Assembly (NCBI GenBank): GCA_034336665.1
Contig: CM067592.1
Location: 35,157,889-35,221,888, forward strand
Direction: 5' to 3'
Source of the DNA: Luscinia megarhynchos
Taxonomy: Eukaryota; Chordata; Aves; Passeriformes; Turdidae
Length of the DNA stretch: 64,000 nt
Below the pieces are notes generated by a model, which saw only the letters and a program-made list of their open reading frames with translations, was not told the DNA's origin and searched no databases. Below, piece by piece: positions 63,251 through 64,000 of the stretch (positions within the stretch are counted from its first letter, which is position 1; every line of letters begins with the position of its first letter). The position numbers and the translations under genes were made by a program.

Positions 63251-64000
63251 CCTCCCGCGTGCTTGCGGGGCTCAGATCACGCCAACTGCTGTGTTGGTTG
63301 GAATGACCTTGTGATCAGACGGAAGGCCTTTGGGGAAAATTAGCTTCTTTTTAAGAGGGGCCTGATACAGGAAAGCTGTCAATAACTTTGGTTTATAGGC
63401 CCACTTGAGATAGATGAGGGTCAAACAAATTCCACAGACTGTGTGTGCTTGCTGAGATGACAAATGGTGACATAGCTTGCAGTGGGAAGTAAACTTCAAA
63501 ACATATCCTGTATCAGCAAGCACCTTATTCATAGCCAAATTCCACAATGAAGTGTGAAATACCTTTGGACTTAAAACAGTGTCTTAAGACACGCTTTTGC
63601 TGTTGGTATATACTTTTGTGCTACCTAAAAAGAGCTCTTAGAATGTTGAATCCCATCTTTTAACATGGTGAGGGTAATGTTATAATCCACATTTTCTTAT
63701 GATTCCCCATTAACCTTTTTACTAGATACAGATTGCGTCCTTAGAATTGTATTGTGCTTCATCTTGTATCCTAAAGAAAGAGCAGTCTGTGTTGAAAATT
63801 TTATACGAAATTTATTGTTTTGCAACATCAAGATAAAGCTTTACTCATTCAGAGTGATAACTTTCTACTATTATTCCCATAATATTTTGTATTCCCAGGT
63901 TTACTTAAAAACATCCAACACAAAAGGGAGTGAAACTGCCTGAGTCCTCTGAAAAGAAATGAGAAGTTTGAACTTCATTCCAGGACTGCAGAGTATTGTC
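63251..64000. other. AT-rich upstream flank, nothing recognised
   Basis: Composition drops abruptly from the CpG island to AT-rich DNA. There is no exon, repeat family or RNA gene I can support. A divergent noncoding transcript from the island is possible but shows no sequence hallmark. Confidence 0.7.

Noticed and set aside
1..64000. CRISPR arrays, tRNA/rRNA genes, bacterial operons or a viral genome
   Set aside because: No regular spacer arrays, no complete tRNA cloverleaf or rRNA text, and no prokaryotic gene density; the window is a spliced vertebrate gene.

Overview
The window is vertebrate, almost certainly avian, nuclear DNA. It holds the 5' two-thirds of one gene on the minus strand: TLE1, a Groucho-family transcriptional co-repressor. 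Fourteen coding exons can be read between 61073 (start codon) and 3713. They join in a single open frame of 443 codons plus 2 bases, and all 13 complete introns have GT...AG ends. The exons encode the Q (tetramerisation), GP, CcN and SP regions. The last exon stops after GGK plus two bases of the next codon, just before the WD40 propeller, so the remaining exons lie beyond base 1. Paralogue diagnostics (start MFPQSRHP, the [22 protein letters not shown] junction, [15 protein letters not shown]) fit TLE1 rather than TLE4. Human TLE1 phosphosites Ser239 and Ser253 fall on the same residue numbers here.

Layout on the + strand, which is 3' to 5' for the gene: 1-3712 is the start of intron 14; 3713-11950 is a compact cluster of exons 14-9; exons 8 (17 nt) and 7 are at 18906-19869; intron 6 is 18.5 kb; exons 6 and 5 are at 38406-39420; intron 4 is 19.3 kb; exons 4-1 are at 58694-61073. 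From about 60.2 to 63.25 kb lies a CpG island containing exons 1 and 2, a TATA-less promoter with three CCAAT boxes, and a GC-rich minisatellite. From 63.25 to 64.0 kb is AT-rich upstream flank with no gene I can support.

The introns carry bird-type repeats: a cluster of CR1 LINE fragments at 25.1-29.4 kb, a decayed CR1-like stretch near 49.7-50.3 kb, a solo retroviral LTR at about 48.8-49.0 kb, and a CR1-tailed tRNA-SINE fragment at about 7.7 kb. The SINE and LTR resemble songbird families, so a passerine is my best guess. TLE1 lies on human 9q21, a region homologous to the avian Z chromosome, so Z linkage is likely but not visible here.

The large introns also hold AT-rich, motif-dense stretches that may be conserved developmental enhancers, including a near-perfect RFX X-box at 45.36 kb and a homeodomain-type palindrome at 54.97 kb. 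These are hypotheses for alignment. I found no undescribed protein or RNA system. The long ORFs in the CpG island are stop-poor GC sequence, and those in the introns are chance or LINE remnants.
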